From assembly GCA_944387095.1 (NCBI GenBank), contig CALXDP010000012.1, positions 1-62,274 of the forward strand: a stretch of 62,274 nucleotides of DNA, in the 5' to 3' direction. The notes below the pieces were generated by a model. That model was not told the origin of the DNA, ran no database searches, and worked only from the letters and a program-made list of their open reading frames with translations. Below, in pieces: positions 27,645 to 37,366 of the stretch (position 1 is the first letter of the stretch; the number at the start of each line of letters is the position of its first letter). The translations under genes were made by a program, and so were the position numbers. The stretch is from an uncultured Oscillospiraceae bacterium (GTDB lineage: Bacteria; Bacillota; Clostridia; Oscillospirales; Oscillospiraceae).

Positions 27645-30005
27645 TTAGACCTCAATCTGTTCCATTTGGAAGGCCTCGATGACATCGCCCTCCTTGATGT
27701 CCTGATACTTTTCAATCGTAATACCGCACTCGTAACCCCGGGCCACTTCCTTGACGCTGTCCTTGAAGCGCTGCAGGGAGCTCATGACGCCCTCGTGGAT
27801 GACGATGCCGTCCCGCACCAGGCGGATCTGGGCGTTGCGCACCATCTTGCCCTCGGTGACGTAGCAACCGGCCACGATACCCACACCGGTGATCTTGTAT
27901 ACCTGGCGCACCTCGGCCTCGCCCAGGGCCACCTCCCGGAACTTGGGGGAGAGCATGCCCTTCATGGCCGCCTCAATCTCGTTGATGGCGTCGTAAATCA
28001 CCCGGTACATGCGCATATCCACCTTGTTTCGGGCAGCACTCTCGGCGGCGTTCTTGTCCGGCCGGACATTGAAGCCCACAATGATGGCGTTGGAGGTGGT
28101 GGCCAGCATCACGTCAGACTCATTGATGGCGCCCACCGCGCAGTGGATGACTCGCACCCGCACCTCCTCATTGGAGATCTTCTCCAGGCTGGCCTTCACC
28201 GCCTCGGCGGAGCCCTGCACGTCGGCCTTGACGATGAGGTTGAGCTCCTTCATCTCTCCGGCCTGGATTTGGCTGAACAGCTCCTCCAGGGACACCTTGG
28301 TCTTGGCCGCGCCGGTGGTGGCGTTCTTCCGCTCCGCCTTGCGCTGTTCCACCAGCTCTCGGGCCATGCGCTCGTCGGCCACGGCGTGGAAGTCATCGCC
28401 CGCCCCGGGCACCTCTCCCATACCGATGATCTCCACCGGGACGGAGGGGCCGGCCTGGGTGACCTTGTTGCCCTTGTAGTCGGTCATGGCCCGCACCCGG
28501 CCCACCGCGGTGCCGGCAATGATGATGTCGCCCTGGTGGAGGGTACCGTTCTGTACCAGCAAAGTGGCCACGGGGCCACGGGCCTTGTCCAGCCGGGCCT
28601 CAATAACCGCGCCGTGGGCAGCCCGGTTGGGGTTGGCCTTCAGCTCCTGCACCTCGGCGGTGAGGGTGACCATCTCCAGCAGGTTCTCGATGCCCATGCC
28701 GGTCTTGGCGGAGATGGGGCAGACGATGGTCTCCCCGCCCCACTCCTCAGGCACCAGCTCATACTCGGTGAGCTGCTGCTTGATCCGCTCGGGGTTGGCC
28801 TCCGGCTTATCCATCTTGTTGACGGCCACGATGATGGGGATGTTGGCCGCCTTAGCGTGGTTGATCGACTCCACCGTCTGGGGCATGATGCCGTCATCTG
28901 CGGCCACCACCAGGATGGCGATGTCAGTGACCATGGCTCCCCGGGCCCGCATGGCGGTAAACGCCTCGTGGCCGGGGGTGTCCAGGAAGGTGATGGGCTT
29001 GCCGTTCACCTCCACCTGGTAGGCGCCGATGTGCTGGGTGATGCCCCCCGCCTCCCCGGATACCACGTTGGCGTGGCGGATATAGTCCAGCAGGGAGGTC
29101 TTGCCGTGGTCCACGTGGCCCATGACCACCACCACCGGAGCCCGGGGCACCAGATCCTCAGGTCTATCCTCAGCGGTGTCGATGAGCTTTTCCTCGATGG
29201 TGACGATAACTTCCTTCTCCACCTTGCACCCCAGCTCCATGGCGATAAGGGCGGCAGTGTCGTAGTCGATGATATCGCTGAGGGAGGCCATGACGCCGTT
29301 TTTCATCAGACACTTGACCACCTCGGCCCCGGTCTTCTTCATCCGGCTGGCCAGTTCGCCCACCCCGATCTCCTCCGGGATCTTGACGGTGAGGGGGATC
29401 TTTTTGGCAATCTCCAGCTGGAGGCGGCGCATCTTCTCCGCCTCTTCCTGCCTGCGCTTGCTGCCGAAGTTCTGGTTCCGGTTCCGGCTGTTGCGGTTCT
29501 GGAACTTCTGCTTGCCGGTCTGCATACGGCTGGCCTTGTCAGGGGCCAGGTCCTCCAGCCGCTGGTCGTACTTCTCCAGGTTCACCTGGCCGCCCTTTCT
29601 GGTATCCACCACCTTCTTGGCGGGCGTGCGGCTGACGGGGGCGGCAGACTGCTTACCCTCTCCGCCCTTTTGGGTGTTGGGCTGGGCCGGCTTGGTCTGC
29701 CGCTGATCTGCAGCCGCCTCCTGGCCAGCCGAGGCCCCCTTCTCCCCTTCCGCCGCCTTGGGCGCGGGGGCAGGGGGTTCCTCCTTTTTGGGCTCATGGT
29801 ACACATCGGCATAGATGGACTCGATGGAGTCCACCTGGTTGTGCTGGGTCAAATGCTCAAAAATGATGCTCAGCTCTCGGTCGGTGAGCACCTTGGTGGG
29901 AGACACCGTCTCCTTGGTGTGCTCGGCCAGAATGCCGGTGATGGCTTTGGCTTGCATGCCAAAGTCCTTTGCCACGTCCCGGGCGTTGTATTTCGCAAGG
30001 CTCAA
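27645..30005 (-). CDS. infB: translation initiation factor IF-2
   Basis: About 786 residues. An N-terminal IF2-N domain is followed by a charged, low-complexity linker. The second IF2-N domain precedes the G domain ([21 protein letters not shown]), and the C1 and C2 domains end the protein. It delivers initiator tRNA to the 30S subunit. I choose TTG 30005: AGGAGG lies 8 bases before it, whereas the GTG at 30014 overlaps that site. The C-terminal codons have a diverged second copy at 27467-27499. Confidence 0.95.
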   Translation of the reverse strand: MSLAKYNARDVAKDFGMQAKAITGILAEHTKETVSPTKVLTDRELSIIFEHLTQHNQVDSIESIYADVYHEPKKEEPPAPAPKAAEGEKGASAGQEAAADQRQTKPAQPNTQKGGEGKQSAAPVSRTPAKKVVDTRKGGQVNLEKYDQRLEDLAPDKASRMQTGKQKFQNRNSRNRNQNFGSKRRQEEAEKMRRLQLEIAKKIPLTVKIPEEIGVGELASRMKKTGAEVVKCLMKNGVMASLSDIIDYDTAALIAMELGCKVEKEVIVTIEEKLIDTAEDRPEDLVPRAPVVVVMGHVDHGKTSLLDYIRHANVVSGEAGGITQHIGAYQVEVNGKPITFLDTPGHEAFTAMRARGAMVTDIAILVVAADDGIMPQTVESINHAKAANIPIIVAVNKMDKPEANPERIKQQLTEYELVPEEWGGETIVCPISAKTGMGIENLLEMVTLTAEVQELKANPNRAAHGAVIEARLDKARGPVATLLVQNGTLHQGDIIIAGTAVGRVRAMTDYKGNKVTQAGPSVPVEIIGMGEVPGAGDDFHAVADERMARELVEQRKAERKNATTGAAKTKVSLEELFSQIQAGEMKELNLIVKADVQGSAEAVKASLEKISNEEVRVRVIHCAVGAINESDVMLATTSNAIIVGFNVRPDKNAAESAARNKVDMRMYRVIYDAINEIEAAMKGMLSPKFREVALGEAEVRQVYKITGVGIVAGCYVTEGKMVRNAQIRLVRDGIVIHEGVMSSLQRFKDSVKEVARGYECGITIEKYQDIKEGDVIEAFQMEQIEV

Positions 30006-30023
30006 ACAGGCCACCTCCTATGG

Positions 30024-30461
30024 TTACACGTCCACATCCGCGGGCTTTTCTTCCACCCGCACTGTCTTATTCCGGTTCGGCCGGCGCTCTTTCCGCCGGC
30101 CGGCCTTTTCCTCCAGCTGCCCGGCCAGTTCCAGCAGGCTCTCATCCCGTTGGGCCAGGCGGCGGATCAAGGCCGCGGTCAGTCCCAGATCCGTGGGGGC
30201 CAACAGCGCACAGCTGCCCCGGCCCAGCCCCCAGCCCAGCTCCCCCTTGGAATAGGGCAATCGGACCAGGGGAACACTCCCCCGCTGGGCCAGCTTTTCC
30301 GCCCGGCGGCCAGTGGCCGCCCCGGCATCCGCCGCCAGCAGCACCGCCTTGGCCCGGCCGGCCTGACAGGCACCAGCTACGGGGTCCTCCCCCACCACCA
30401 GATTTCCGCTGCGCAGGGTCAGGCCCAACAGGCCCAATACATTATCCGTCACCGCCGTCAC
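30024..30461 (-). CDS. ylxQ: L7Ae/L30e-type ribosomal protein (YlxQ)
   Basis: 145 residues. The first 100 form an L7Ae-like RNA-binding fold (GLTLRSGNLVVGED, AVLLAADAG); a basic tail follows. These proteins bind kink-turn RNA. It starts with GTG and overlaps ylxR by 20 bases. The order nusA-ylxR-ylxQ-infB is standard in Firmicutes. Confidence 0.8.
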   Translation of the reverse strand: MTAVTDNVLGLLGLTLRSGNLVVGEDPVAGACQAGRAKAVLLAADAGAATGRRAEKLAQRGSVPLVRLPYSKGELGWGLGRGSCALLAPTDLGLTAALIRRLAQRDESLLELAGQLEEKAGRRKERRPNRNKTVRVEEKPADVDV

Positions 30462-30720
30462 CCGCTCTCATCTGCTCGGCCAGGGCGGCATAGACCTCCT
30501 GGGATACCTGAGCGGACAGGGCCCGCTCAATGGCCCGGCTCTTCTGCGCCTTGGCCAGGCAGGCCGCGGTGGGGCACAGATAGGCCCCCCGGCCGGGCTT
30601 TTTGCCCCGGAAGTCCAGGGAGATCTCCCCCTCCGGCGAGCGCACCACCCGGATCAGCTCGTTTTTGGGCTTGTGTTCCCGACAGCCCAGGCACTGGCGT
30701 ATGGGTACTTTTTTCGGCAT
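30442..30720 (-). CDS. ylxR: YlxR/RnpM RNA-binding protein
   Basis: 92 residues. PIRQCLGCREHKPKNELIRVV and GRGAYLCPTAACL are the YlxR signature. The B. subtilis homologue (RnpM) binds RNase P and modulates it. It lies between nusA and ylxQ as usual. AAGG precedes the start. Confidence 0.88.
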   Translation of the reverse strand: MPKKVPIRQCLGCREHKPKNELIRVVRSPEGEISLDFRGKKPGRGAYLCPTAACLAKAQKSRAIERALSAQVSQEVYAALAEQMRAGDGGDG

Positions 30721-30771
30721 GTGCCTTCACCCCCCTAACTGCGGCCCCGGCGTACCGGACCCATTCTCTGC

Positions 30772-31941
30772 TTAAGTTTCCTCCGGCTCCTGCTCCGGCG
30801 TTTCTTCTGTCTCATCCTGTGCCAGCACCGGCTCCTCTTCCGGGGGCGGCTCCGGCGCGCTGGCCGGGCGGATGTCAATTTTATAGCCCGTGAGCCGGGC
30901 GGCCAGGCGGGCGTTCTGCCCCTCCTTGCCGATGGCCAGGGAGAGCTGGTCGTCGGGCACCACCACCCGGCAGCTCTTGCCCGGCTCCAGCTCGGTGACA
31001 CTGAGCACGTCGGCAGGGGCCAGAGCGGCGGCCACATATTGGCCAGGATCCTCTGACCACTTGATGATATCCACCTTTTCGCCCCGCAGCTCCTCCACCA
31101 CGGCGTTCACCCGCTGGCCCCGGGGGCCGACGCAGGCGCCGATGGGATCCACGTTGGGATCCTCGCTCCAAACGGCCAGCTTGGTGCGGCTGCCCGCCTC
31201 CCGGGCAATGGACATGACCTCCACAGTGCCGTCGTAAATTTCGGGCACCTCCAACTCGAACAGCCGCTTGACCAGGCCGGGGTGGGTGCGGGAGATGAGC
31301 ACCTGAGGCCCCCGGGTGGTGCGGCGCACCTCCACCACGTACACCCGGACCCGGTCCCCCTCGTGGATGATCTCCCCCTTCACCTGCTCGTTGGCCCCCA
31401 GGAATGCGTCGGTATACTCTCCCCCAGAGGTCAGGCGGATGGCCACCGAGCCGGTGCGCCCGTCCACCCGGGTGACAGTGCCGGTGAGGATCTCGTGCTC
31501 CTTGGAGGAGAACTCGTCGAAGACCATGCTCCGCTCCGCTTCCCGCATGCCCTGGATGATCACCTGGCGGGCGGTCTGGGCGGCAATGCGGCCAAAGTTT
31601 TTGGGCTTGATCTCAATGCGCAGCACATCTCCCAGCTGGGCCCGGGGCAGGGCCTTCTGCGCATCCTCCAGACTCATCTCGGTGTGGGGATTGTCCACCG
31701 CCTCCACCACGTCCTTCTTGACGTACATGCGCACCTCGCCCTTTTCCTCGTTGGCGTCCACCACCACGTTATCCGTGATGCCTTCGTGGTCCCGCTTATA
31801 GGCGGCAATGAGCGCCTGGGTGATCTTCTCGATCATATACGCCTTGGGAATGCCTTTCTCCCGCTCAATATCCGAGATTGCCGCGAAAAACTCCTTGGCA
31901 TCCAGTTCGGTGCTCTTGACAGGGACCTTTTTCTTAGCCAT
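30772..31941 (-). CDS. nusA: transcription termination/antitermination factor NusA
   Basis: 389 residues. The N-terminal RNA-polymerase-binding domain is followed by an S1 domain (GTVTRVDGRTGSVAI) and two KH domains (GACVGPRGQRVNAVVEEL and LAIGKEGQNARLAARL). An acidic tail of about 30 residues ends it. NusA slows RNA polymerase and strengthens intrinsic terminators. GGAG stands 8 bases before ATG 31941. A terminator in the operon leader (32426-32451) suggests that NusA limits its own synthesis. Confidence 0.95.
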   Translation of the reverse strand: MAKKKVPVKSTELDAKEFFAAISDIEREKGIPKAYMIEKITQALIAAYKRDHEGITDNVVVDANEEKGEVRMYVKKDVVEAVDNPHTEMSLEDAQKALPRAQLGDVLRIEIKPKNFGRIAAQTARQVIIQGMREAERSMVFDEFSSKEHEILTGTVTRVDGRTGSVAIRLTSGGEYTDAFLGANEQVKGEIIHEGDRVRVYVVEVRRTTRGPQVLISRTHPGLVKRLFELEVPEIYDGTVEVMSIAREAGSRTKLAVWSEDPNVDPIGACVGPRGQRVNAVVEELRGEKVDIIKWSEDPGQYVAAALAPADVLSVTELEPGKSCRVVVPDDQLSLAIGKEGQNARLAARLTGYKIDIRPASAPEPPPEEEPVLAQDETEETPEQEPEET

Positions 31942-31954
31942 GACCATTACTCCT

Positions 31955-32398
31955 TCAAAATGAGACGTGCAGGCGCACCTGCGCCACGTCCTTCTTTTCA
32001 AAGCGCCTGTCGTCCACCAGCACGTCCCCGTCCTGGTATCCGGTCAGCACGCCGGTATACTCTTTGCTCCCCGCCTGGGGGCGGTACAACTTCACATCCA
32101 CCTGCTGCCCCATGCACGTTTCAAAGTGCTCCGGCTTGCGCAGCGCCCGGTCCAGACCCGCGGAGGACACCTCAAAGAGGTAGCTGGTGGGAATGGGATC
32201 TGCCTCGTCCAACAGGTCGGAGAGGGGACGGGACACCGCCTCGCAGTCGTCGATGGACACGCCGCCCTCCTTGTCGATGTAGATGCGCAGGTACCACTCC
32301 CCCGCTTCCTTAACATATTCCACATCCCATAGGGCGCAGCCGCACCGCTCTACCACCGGAGCGGCCAGGGCGGCCACCATATCGGTCACCTTTGCCAT
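31955..32398 (-). CDS. rimP: ribosome maturation factor RimP
   Basis: 147 residues with the two RimP domains: LWDVEYVKEAGEWYLRIYID and ISDPL-like SRPLSDLLDEADPI. It is needed for 30S assembly. GAGGAG precedes the ATG. First gene of the long translation operon, directly behind the leader terminator. Confidence 0.92.
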   Translation of the reverse strand: MAKVTDMVAALAAPVVERCGCALWDVEYVKEAGEWYLRIYIDKEGGVSIDDCEAVSRPLSDLLDEADPIPTSYLFEVSSAGLDRALRKPEHFETCMGQQVDVKLYRPQAGSKEYTGVLTGYQDGDVLVDDRRFEKKDVAQVRLHVSF

Positions 32399-32425
32399 GC
32401 CAGATCTCCTCTCTTCTCGAAAAGA

Positions 32426-32451
32426 AAGAGTGAGGCGGGCGCCTCACTCTT
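32426..32451 (-). terminator. leader terminator / attenuator before rimP-nusA
   Basis: An 11-bp stem AAGAGTGAGGC with a 4-base loop is followed on the minus strand by TTTCTTTT. It lies between the promoter at 32476-32504 and the rimP start, so most transcripts from that promoter must pass it. It would also end the upstream glycosyltransferase transcript. Confidence 0.75.
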
Positions 32452-32475
32452 CCTAACTACCATACTTACGATGGG

Positions 32476-32504
32476 ATTATAGCATATTGTTCCAGATAAC
32501 GCAA
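32476..32504 (-). promoter_or_regulatory. promoter of the rimP-nusA-infB operon
   Basis: TTGCGT, 17 bases and TATAAT on the minus strand, predicted start near 32469. It lies between the glycosyltransferase stop and the leader terminator. Confidence 0.75.
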
Positions 32505-32513
32505 GCACTTTTT

Positions 32514-33866
32514 TTACGGCTTGCGCGCCTCCTTCCCCCATGCGGAACGCTCCGCCCGCTCCGCCACCGGCTGGGGCCGGGGGTAGCCCGTCCTCCGCTC
32601 CTGAAGTGTTGCCGAAGAATGGTGCCGGATGGGCTTCCACTCCACTCGGCAGAACAGGGCCGCCAGGGAGATGGGTATGTAGGTGAGCATGAACAGGGGG
32701 AACAGGATCAGCAGCGTCCCCTTGCGCCAGGCCGGGGCGGCAATCTCCCGCCACTCGGAGATCAGGGTGACCCCGCCGTAGAGCAGCAGGCTGATATAGA
32801 AGCTGAACGCGCTTTGCCACAGGAATTGCAGCGTCTGGGAAAACACCCTGGCGGACACGGCCAGCGGCTGGGTCAACCCGGAAAAAATAATGAAGATCTG
32901 GAAGCCGAAGATGGCCAGGCTGAGCAGCATGCCGGGGGCCACGGTCATGAGCATGTCAAAACAGGCAAACCGCCCGCCCTTCCGAGTGAAACAGCCCTTG
33001 AGCAGGGGCAACCAGTACTTTCCGGCTACCTGATAGATCCCTTTGGACCAGCGCATGCGCTGGTGCCAGGACTGGACGAAGCCGGTGGGCTGCTCGTCGT
33101 AGATCACCGCCCTGTCACAGTAGCCGATCTTCCGCCCCTTCACCGCGCAGTCGGCGGAAAACTCAATGTCCTCCGTGAGCAGGTGAAAGGGCCAGCCTCC
33201 TTCCTCCCGGATCACCCGGGAGGAAATCAGGTATCCGGTGCCGGATACCGCGCAGCCGGTGCCCAGCTGCATCCGGGGAAAGTTGAGGAACCGGGCCTCC
33301 CGAATGAACCACAGGGAGTAGCCGGCAGAGATCCAGTTGGAGGCGTAGTTCTTGGAGTTGCGGTAGCAGGTGACGGCGTCGTACTTCCCGGTGTCGAACA
33401 CGGCGTTCATCTCGGCCACAAAGTTCCGGTCCACCAGATTATCCGCGTCGAAGATGAGATATCCCGCGTAGTCCTCCGCCAGTCCCTCGTCCTCCAGACG
33501 GCGGAACAGCCAGTCCATGGCCCAACCCTTGCCCACCTTCACACTGTCAAACCGCTCGTACACCCGGGCGCCGTGGGAGGCGGCCACATCGGCGGTACGG
33601 TCGGTACAGTTATCCGCCACCACATAGACATCCAGCAGATAAGCGGGATAGTTCTGCCCCTTCAGACAGTCGATCACCTCTCCGATGACCCCCTCCTCAT
33701 TCCGGGCGCAGATGACGGCGGCAAAGCGATGCTGCCGCACCGCCGGGCCGTAGACCGGCCGTTTGCGCAGCAGCACACTGACCACCACATAGAACACCTG
33801 ATATAGATAAAGCACCGCCAGCAGCAGCGTCAAAAGGCCGCAAAACTTTTGCAGTGTAAGCAGCAT
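32514..33866 (-). CDS. membrane glycosyltransferase family 2
   Basis: 450 residues. An N-terminal membrane helix is followed by a GT2 domain with the UDP-sugar DADN motif, TED and the processive-type QRMRW (HQRMRWSKG). Three or four helices follow. This is the plan of BcsA/HAS-like enzymes that polymerise and export a beta-linked polysaccharide or transfer sugar to a lipid. No partner export genes are near, so the product is unknown. AGGGGTG precedes the start. Confidence 0.85.
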   Translation of the reverse strand: MLLTLQKFCGLLTLLLAVLYLYQVFYVVVSVLLRKRPVYGPAVRQHRFAAVICARNEEGVIGEVIDCLKGQNYPAYLLDVYVVADNCTDRTADVAASHGARVYERFDSVKVGKGWAMDWLFRRLEDEGLAEDYAGYLIFDADNLVDRNFVAEMNAVFDTGKYDAVTCYRNSKNYASNWISAGYSLWFIREARFLNFPRMQLGTGCAVSGTGYLISSRVIREEGGWPFHLLTEDIEFSADCAVKGRKIGYCDRAVIYDEQPTGFVQSWHQRMRWSKGIYQVAGKYWLPLLKGCFTRKGGRFACFDMLMTVAPGMLLSLAIFGFQIFIIFSGLTQPLAVSARVFSQTLQFLWQSAFSFYISLLLYGGVTLISEWREIAAPAWRKGTLLILFPLFMLTYIPISLAALFCRVEWKPIRHHSSATLQERRTGYPRPQPVAERAERSAWGKEARKP

Positions 33867-34056
33867 AACAAACGCACCCCTATTGCACGTTTTATGGTAA
33901 CTTTCTGTTTGATTTTATCGAAAACAGGGCGCTAGTTCAACCACTTTCCGCAAAGATTCAGAAAATCTTAAGAAATGAAACGCTCCCCGCGGAACCGCGG
34001 CGGCAGCTGCGGCCATTCCGGGCGGAAAGGCCACCCGGCCTGCTGCTGCGGCGGCG

Positions 34057-35805
34057 TTACATTTTCTCCGGCGCGGAAACCCCTAACAGAGCCAGCCCAT
34101 TGGCCAGCACCAGCCGGACGGTATCCGCCAGCTTCAGCCGGGCAAAGCGCATCCCCTGCTCCTCTCCCCGGATACGGCAGGCGTTGTAGAACCGATGAAA
34201 ATCCCCGGCCAGGCCGGTGAGGTAGCGGTTGATCCGGCTGGGGTCGTAGTCCCGGGCAGCCAGCTTCAGCTCCTGGGGATACTGGGCCAGATTTTTGATC
34301 AGCTCCCGCTCCTCGCCTGTGGCCAGCAGAGCGGCATCCACCTGGGCCGCAGTAGGCACCCGGTCCCCGTCCTGGGCCAGGTTGGCCAGCAGGGAGCAGA
34401 TCCGGGCGTGGGCGTACTGGACATAGTAAACCGGATTATCCGAGTCCTGGCGCACCGCCAGATCCAGGTCAAAATCCAGGGGGCTGGTGGCCGCCCGGTT
34501 GTTGAAGTAGTAGCGGGCGGCGTCCACGCTGATCTCATCCAGCAGATCGTGCAAGGCGATGGCCTTCCCCGTGCGCTTGGACATGCGCACGGGCTTTCCG
34601 TCCTGCAGCAGGTTGACCAGCTGCATGAGCACGATGACCAGCCGGCCCGAGCCGTCCAGCCCCAGCCCGTCCAGGGCGGCCTGGAGCCGGGCCACATGGC
34701 CGTGGTGGTCGGCCCCCCACACGTTGATAACCTTGTCAAAGCCCCGCTTCTCAAACTTATTGCGGTGGTAGGCGATGTCGGCGGCGAAGTAGGTGTAGAA
34801 CCCGTTGGCCCGGCGCAGCACGTCGTCCTTCAGGTCCAGCTTATCCACCTGCTCCTGGCTCTTGCCCTCCCGGAGATATTTCTCCTTGAGCAGCCCTGTG
34901 GTGTCCAGCCACAGCGCCCCCTCCTTCTCGTAGGTCCAGCCCTTTTGGGTGAGCAGTTCCACCGTCTCGGCCACATAGCCGCTGTCATGCAGGGAGGACT
35001 CGAAGAACCACTCATCATACTCAATGCGGTACTTGCGCAGATCCGCCTTCATCTTGGGAATGTTGCGCTCCAGGCCGAACCGGGCCATATCTTTTTCCCA
35101 CTGTTCCTCCAGAGCGTCCCGGTAAGCGTCGCCGTAGGCCTCGTAGAAGCCCTGGGCCAGCTCCTTGATGTCATCCCCGTGATAGCCCTCTTCGGGGAAG
35201 GGATAGCCCTCTTCCCCCAGCAGAATCTGCATATACCGGGCGTGAATGGACTGGGCAAACTTGTGGATCTGGTTGCCCGCGTCGTTGACGTAGAACTCCT
35301 TCCAGGTGTCGTAGCCCTCCCGCTTCAGGACGTTGGCCAGGGTGTCCCCCAGCACACCCCCCCGGGCGTTGCCCATATGCATGGGCCCCGTGGGGTTGGC
35401 GGAGACGAACTCCACCATCACCTTCCGGCCATTTCCCTCGTCGGAGCCGCCGTACCCCTGGGGGTCAGCCTCCACTGCGGCCAGCACCCCGCCGTACCAC
35501 CGGGGATCATAGAAGAAATTCAGAAAACCCGGCCCGGCCAGGTCCACCCGCTGAAAATAGGAGCCGGACAGTTCCAGGTGGTCCAGGATGATCTGGGCCA
35601 CCTCTCGGGGGGGCTTGCCCAGAGCCTTGGCCCCTGCCATGGCAAAGGAGGAGGCAAAATCCCCGTTGCGGCTGTCCTTGGGCACCTCCACGCTGCCCCG
35701 GATGGTCTGCCCGCCGGGCAGCAGCCCCTCCGCCGCAGCCTTTTCATAAGCAGCCTGGGTCAAATGGGCCACCTGTTCCCGGGCGGCCTGGATCATGTTC
35801 GCCAT
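34057..35805 (-). CDS. argS: arginyl-tRNA synthetase
   Basis: 582 residues. N-terminal Add1 domain, then the catalytic core with SANPTGPMHMGNARGG (HIGH equivalent), then the anticodon-binding domain ending in LALLGVSAPEKM. It charges tRNA-Arg. ATG 35805 has AGGTG 8 bases upstream; a GTG three codons before is possible. The 190-bp gap on its downstream side (33867-34056) holds only GC-rich palindromes and no gene. Confidence 0.95.
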   Translation of the reverse strand: MANMIQAAREQVAHLTQAAYEKAAAEGLLPGGQTIRGSVEVPKDSRNGDFASSFAMAGAKALGKPPREVAQIILDHLELSGSYFQRVDLAGPGFLNFFYDPRWYGGVLAAVEADPQGYGGSDEGNGRKVMVEFVSANPTGPMHMGNARGGVLGDTLANVLKREGYDTWKEFYVNDAGNQIHKFAQSIHARYMQILLGEEGYPFPEEGYHGDDIKELAQGFYEAYGDAYRDALEEQWEKDMARFGLERNIPKMKADLRKYRIEYDEWFFESSLHDSGYVAETVELLTQKGWTYEKEGALWLDTTGLLKEKYLREGKSQEQVDKLDLKDDVLRRANGFYTYFAADIAYHRNKFEKRGFDKVINVWGADHHGHVARLQAALDGLGLDGSGRLVIVLMQLVNLLQDGKPVRMSKRTGKAIALHDLLDEISVDAARYYFNNRAATSPLDFDLDLAVRQDSDNPVYYVQYAHARICSLLANLAQDGDRVPTAAQVDAALLATGEERELIKNLAQYPQELKLAARDYDPSRINRYLTGLAGDFHRFYNACRIRGEEQGMRFARLKLADTVRLVLANGLALLGVSAPEKM

Positions 35806-35853
35806 TGCATTCACACCTATCTTCCCGTAAAGTTCAGTCCTGATATTCTATGC

Positions 35854-36300
35854 TCACTGTTTCAGCTTTAATGCCGGGTCCCGCTTCACGCTCATGCGGA
35901 ACAGGTTCTGCCCGGCCAGCAGATTGTCGATCTCCACGGCGTAGTCGATCTCCAGATCACCGCCGTTCTCCCCCACGGTGTTCTTCATCCGCTTGGTGTT
36001 GATCCCCACCGAGAGGGCACCATAGGGCGTCTCATACATAGACAGGTGACGGCAGCCCTCTTCAAACACCATCTGGGAGTTCACGCTGCCCTCCCGCAGC
36101 AGGGTCACCCGGCCGCCCTCAATCCGCAGCACAGTGGTGGTCCCTTCCAGGCCGGTCAGCTCACTCTCCTCATAGGAGATGGTATATCCCCCCTGGCCAT
36201 CCCGAATCAGGCTGCCCGGAGTGACCAGCTCCATCTCCTCAGAGCCGTTCTCCCCGTTGTACTGGCTGCCCTTGATGGAAATAATCACATTGTCCGTCAT
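35854..36300 (-). CDS. DUF1934 (YwiB-like) beta-barrel protein
   Basis: 148 residues, mostly beta strand, opening MTDNVIISIKGSQ and ending in a RMSV pattern. The family often lies next to argS in Firmicutes, as here, but its role is unknown. GAGGGG precedes the start. Probably co-transcribed with murI and argS. Confidence 0.75.
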   Translation of the reverse strand: MTDNVIISIKGSQYNGENGSEEMELVTPGSLIRDGQGGYTISYEESELTGLEGTTTVLRIEGGRVTLLREGSVNSQMVFEEGCRHLSMYETPYGALSVGINTKRMKNTVGENGGDLEIDYAVEIDNLLAGQNLFRMSVKRDPALKLKQ

Positions 36301-36325
36301 GCCGTTATCCCCTCATTCCACGTTT

Positions 36326-37141
36326 TCAATAGATCGTGATGTCAATCTCTTCCACCTCCGCGCCCACATCCTCTCCCAAAAAGGCAGAGGCCAGGGCGGC
36401 GAAGTCCCCAGTGTCGTCGCTGATGAAATACCGGTGCCGGCCAGGCCGCGTCCGGCCGGACCGCAGGCCCTGGACGGAGAGCTGTCCAGCCACCCACTGG
36501 GCGCACTGCTCCCCCACGTCCACCAAAGTCACCTGGGGCCCCATATACCGGGCGATGAGGGGCTTGAGCAGAGGATAATGGGTGCATCCAAGCATGAGCG
36601 TATCCACCCCCTGCTCCCGCACAGGAGCTAAGTACTCCGCCACCACAGTCTCGGCCACAACGTCCCCGGGCCGGTACCGGCCGTTTTCCACCAGGGGCAC
36701 CAGCAGCGGGCAGGCCCGGGCGATCACTTCGGTTCCAGGCCGCAGGGTGGCCAGAGCCCGCTCGTAGGCCCCGGAGCGGATGGTGGCGCGGGTGCCGATC
36801 AGCCCCACCCTGCCATTGGCGGTACACTGGGCGGCCGCTCTAGCCGCCGGCTCCACCACGCCGAACAGCGGCACCGTCCCTTCCGCCCTGAGCACATCCA
36901 GCGCGGTGGTGGACACGGTGCCGCAGGCCACCACAATAGCCTTGGGCTGAAAGCCGCTGAGAAAGGCCACGTCCTGCCGGGCATACCGGATGATGGTCTC
37001 CCGGGACCGGCCGCCGTAGGGCACCCGACCGGTGTCCCCAAAATAGACCAGGTCCTCCTCGGGCATAATCCTGGCCAGCTCCCGCACCGCGGTCAGCCCG
37101 CCAAGGCCGGAGTCAAACACCCCGATGGGCCGGTTGTCCAT
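36326..37141 (-). CDS. murI: glutamate racemase
   Basis: 271 residues. The two catalytic cysteines lie in VVACGTVSTTAL and MLGCTHYPLL; GVFDSGLGGLTAVREL is the N-terminal signature. It makes D-glutamate for peptidoglycan. GGGAGG precedes the start. First gene of a murI-DUF1934-argS unit, divergent from gltX. Confidence 0.95.
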   Translation of the reverse strand: MDNRPIGVFDSGLGGLTAVRELARIMPEEDLVYFGDTGRVPYGGRSRETIIRYARQDVAFLSGFQPKAIVVACGTVSTTALDVLRAEGTVPLFGVVEPAARAAAQCTANGRVGLIGTRATIRSGAYERALATLRPGTEVIARACPLLVPLVENGRYRPGDVVAETVVAEYLAPVREQGVDTLMLGCTHYPLLKPLIARYMGPQVTLVDVGEQCAQWVAGQLSVQGLRSGRTRPGRHRYFISDDTGDFAALASAFLGEDVGAEVEEIDITIY

Positions 37142-37189
37142 AGGCCGCCTCCCTCTCTATCGCTCCGGATTCTCTTCTAAAACCATGCT

Positions 37190-37218
37190 ATTATATGCTA
37201 TCTCTTCTATAAAAACAA
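37190..37218 (-). promoter_or_regulatory. murI promoter
   Basis: TTGTTT, 17 bases and TATAAT on the minus strand, about 50 bases before murI. Confidence 0.6.
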
Positions 37219-37298
37219 GTGGGGATTTTCCCAATTTCTTTTCCGCCGGGCAGACATCCCCTATGAGGTTCTCTCTGGGCGGCGGCCTATTTTCCGGC

Positions 37299-37327
37299 TT
37301 GCAAAATCTCCCTGCCCACATTATAAT
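37299..37327 (+). promoter_or_regulatory. gltX promoter
   Basis: TTGCAA, 17 bases and TATAAT on the plus strand, 40 bases before gltX. Confidence 0.7.
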
Positions 37328-37366
37328 ATCCGGGAATAGAATTCATTTCACACGGAGGTCTTTCTT

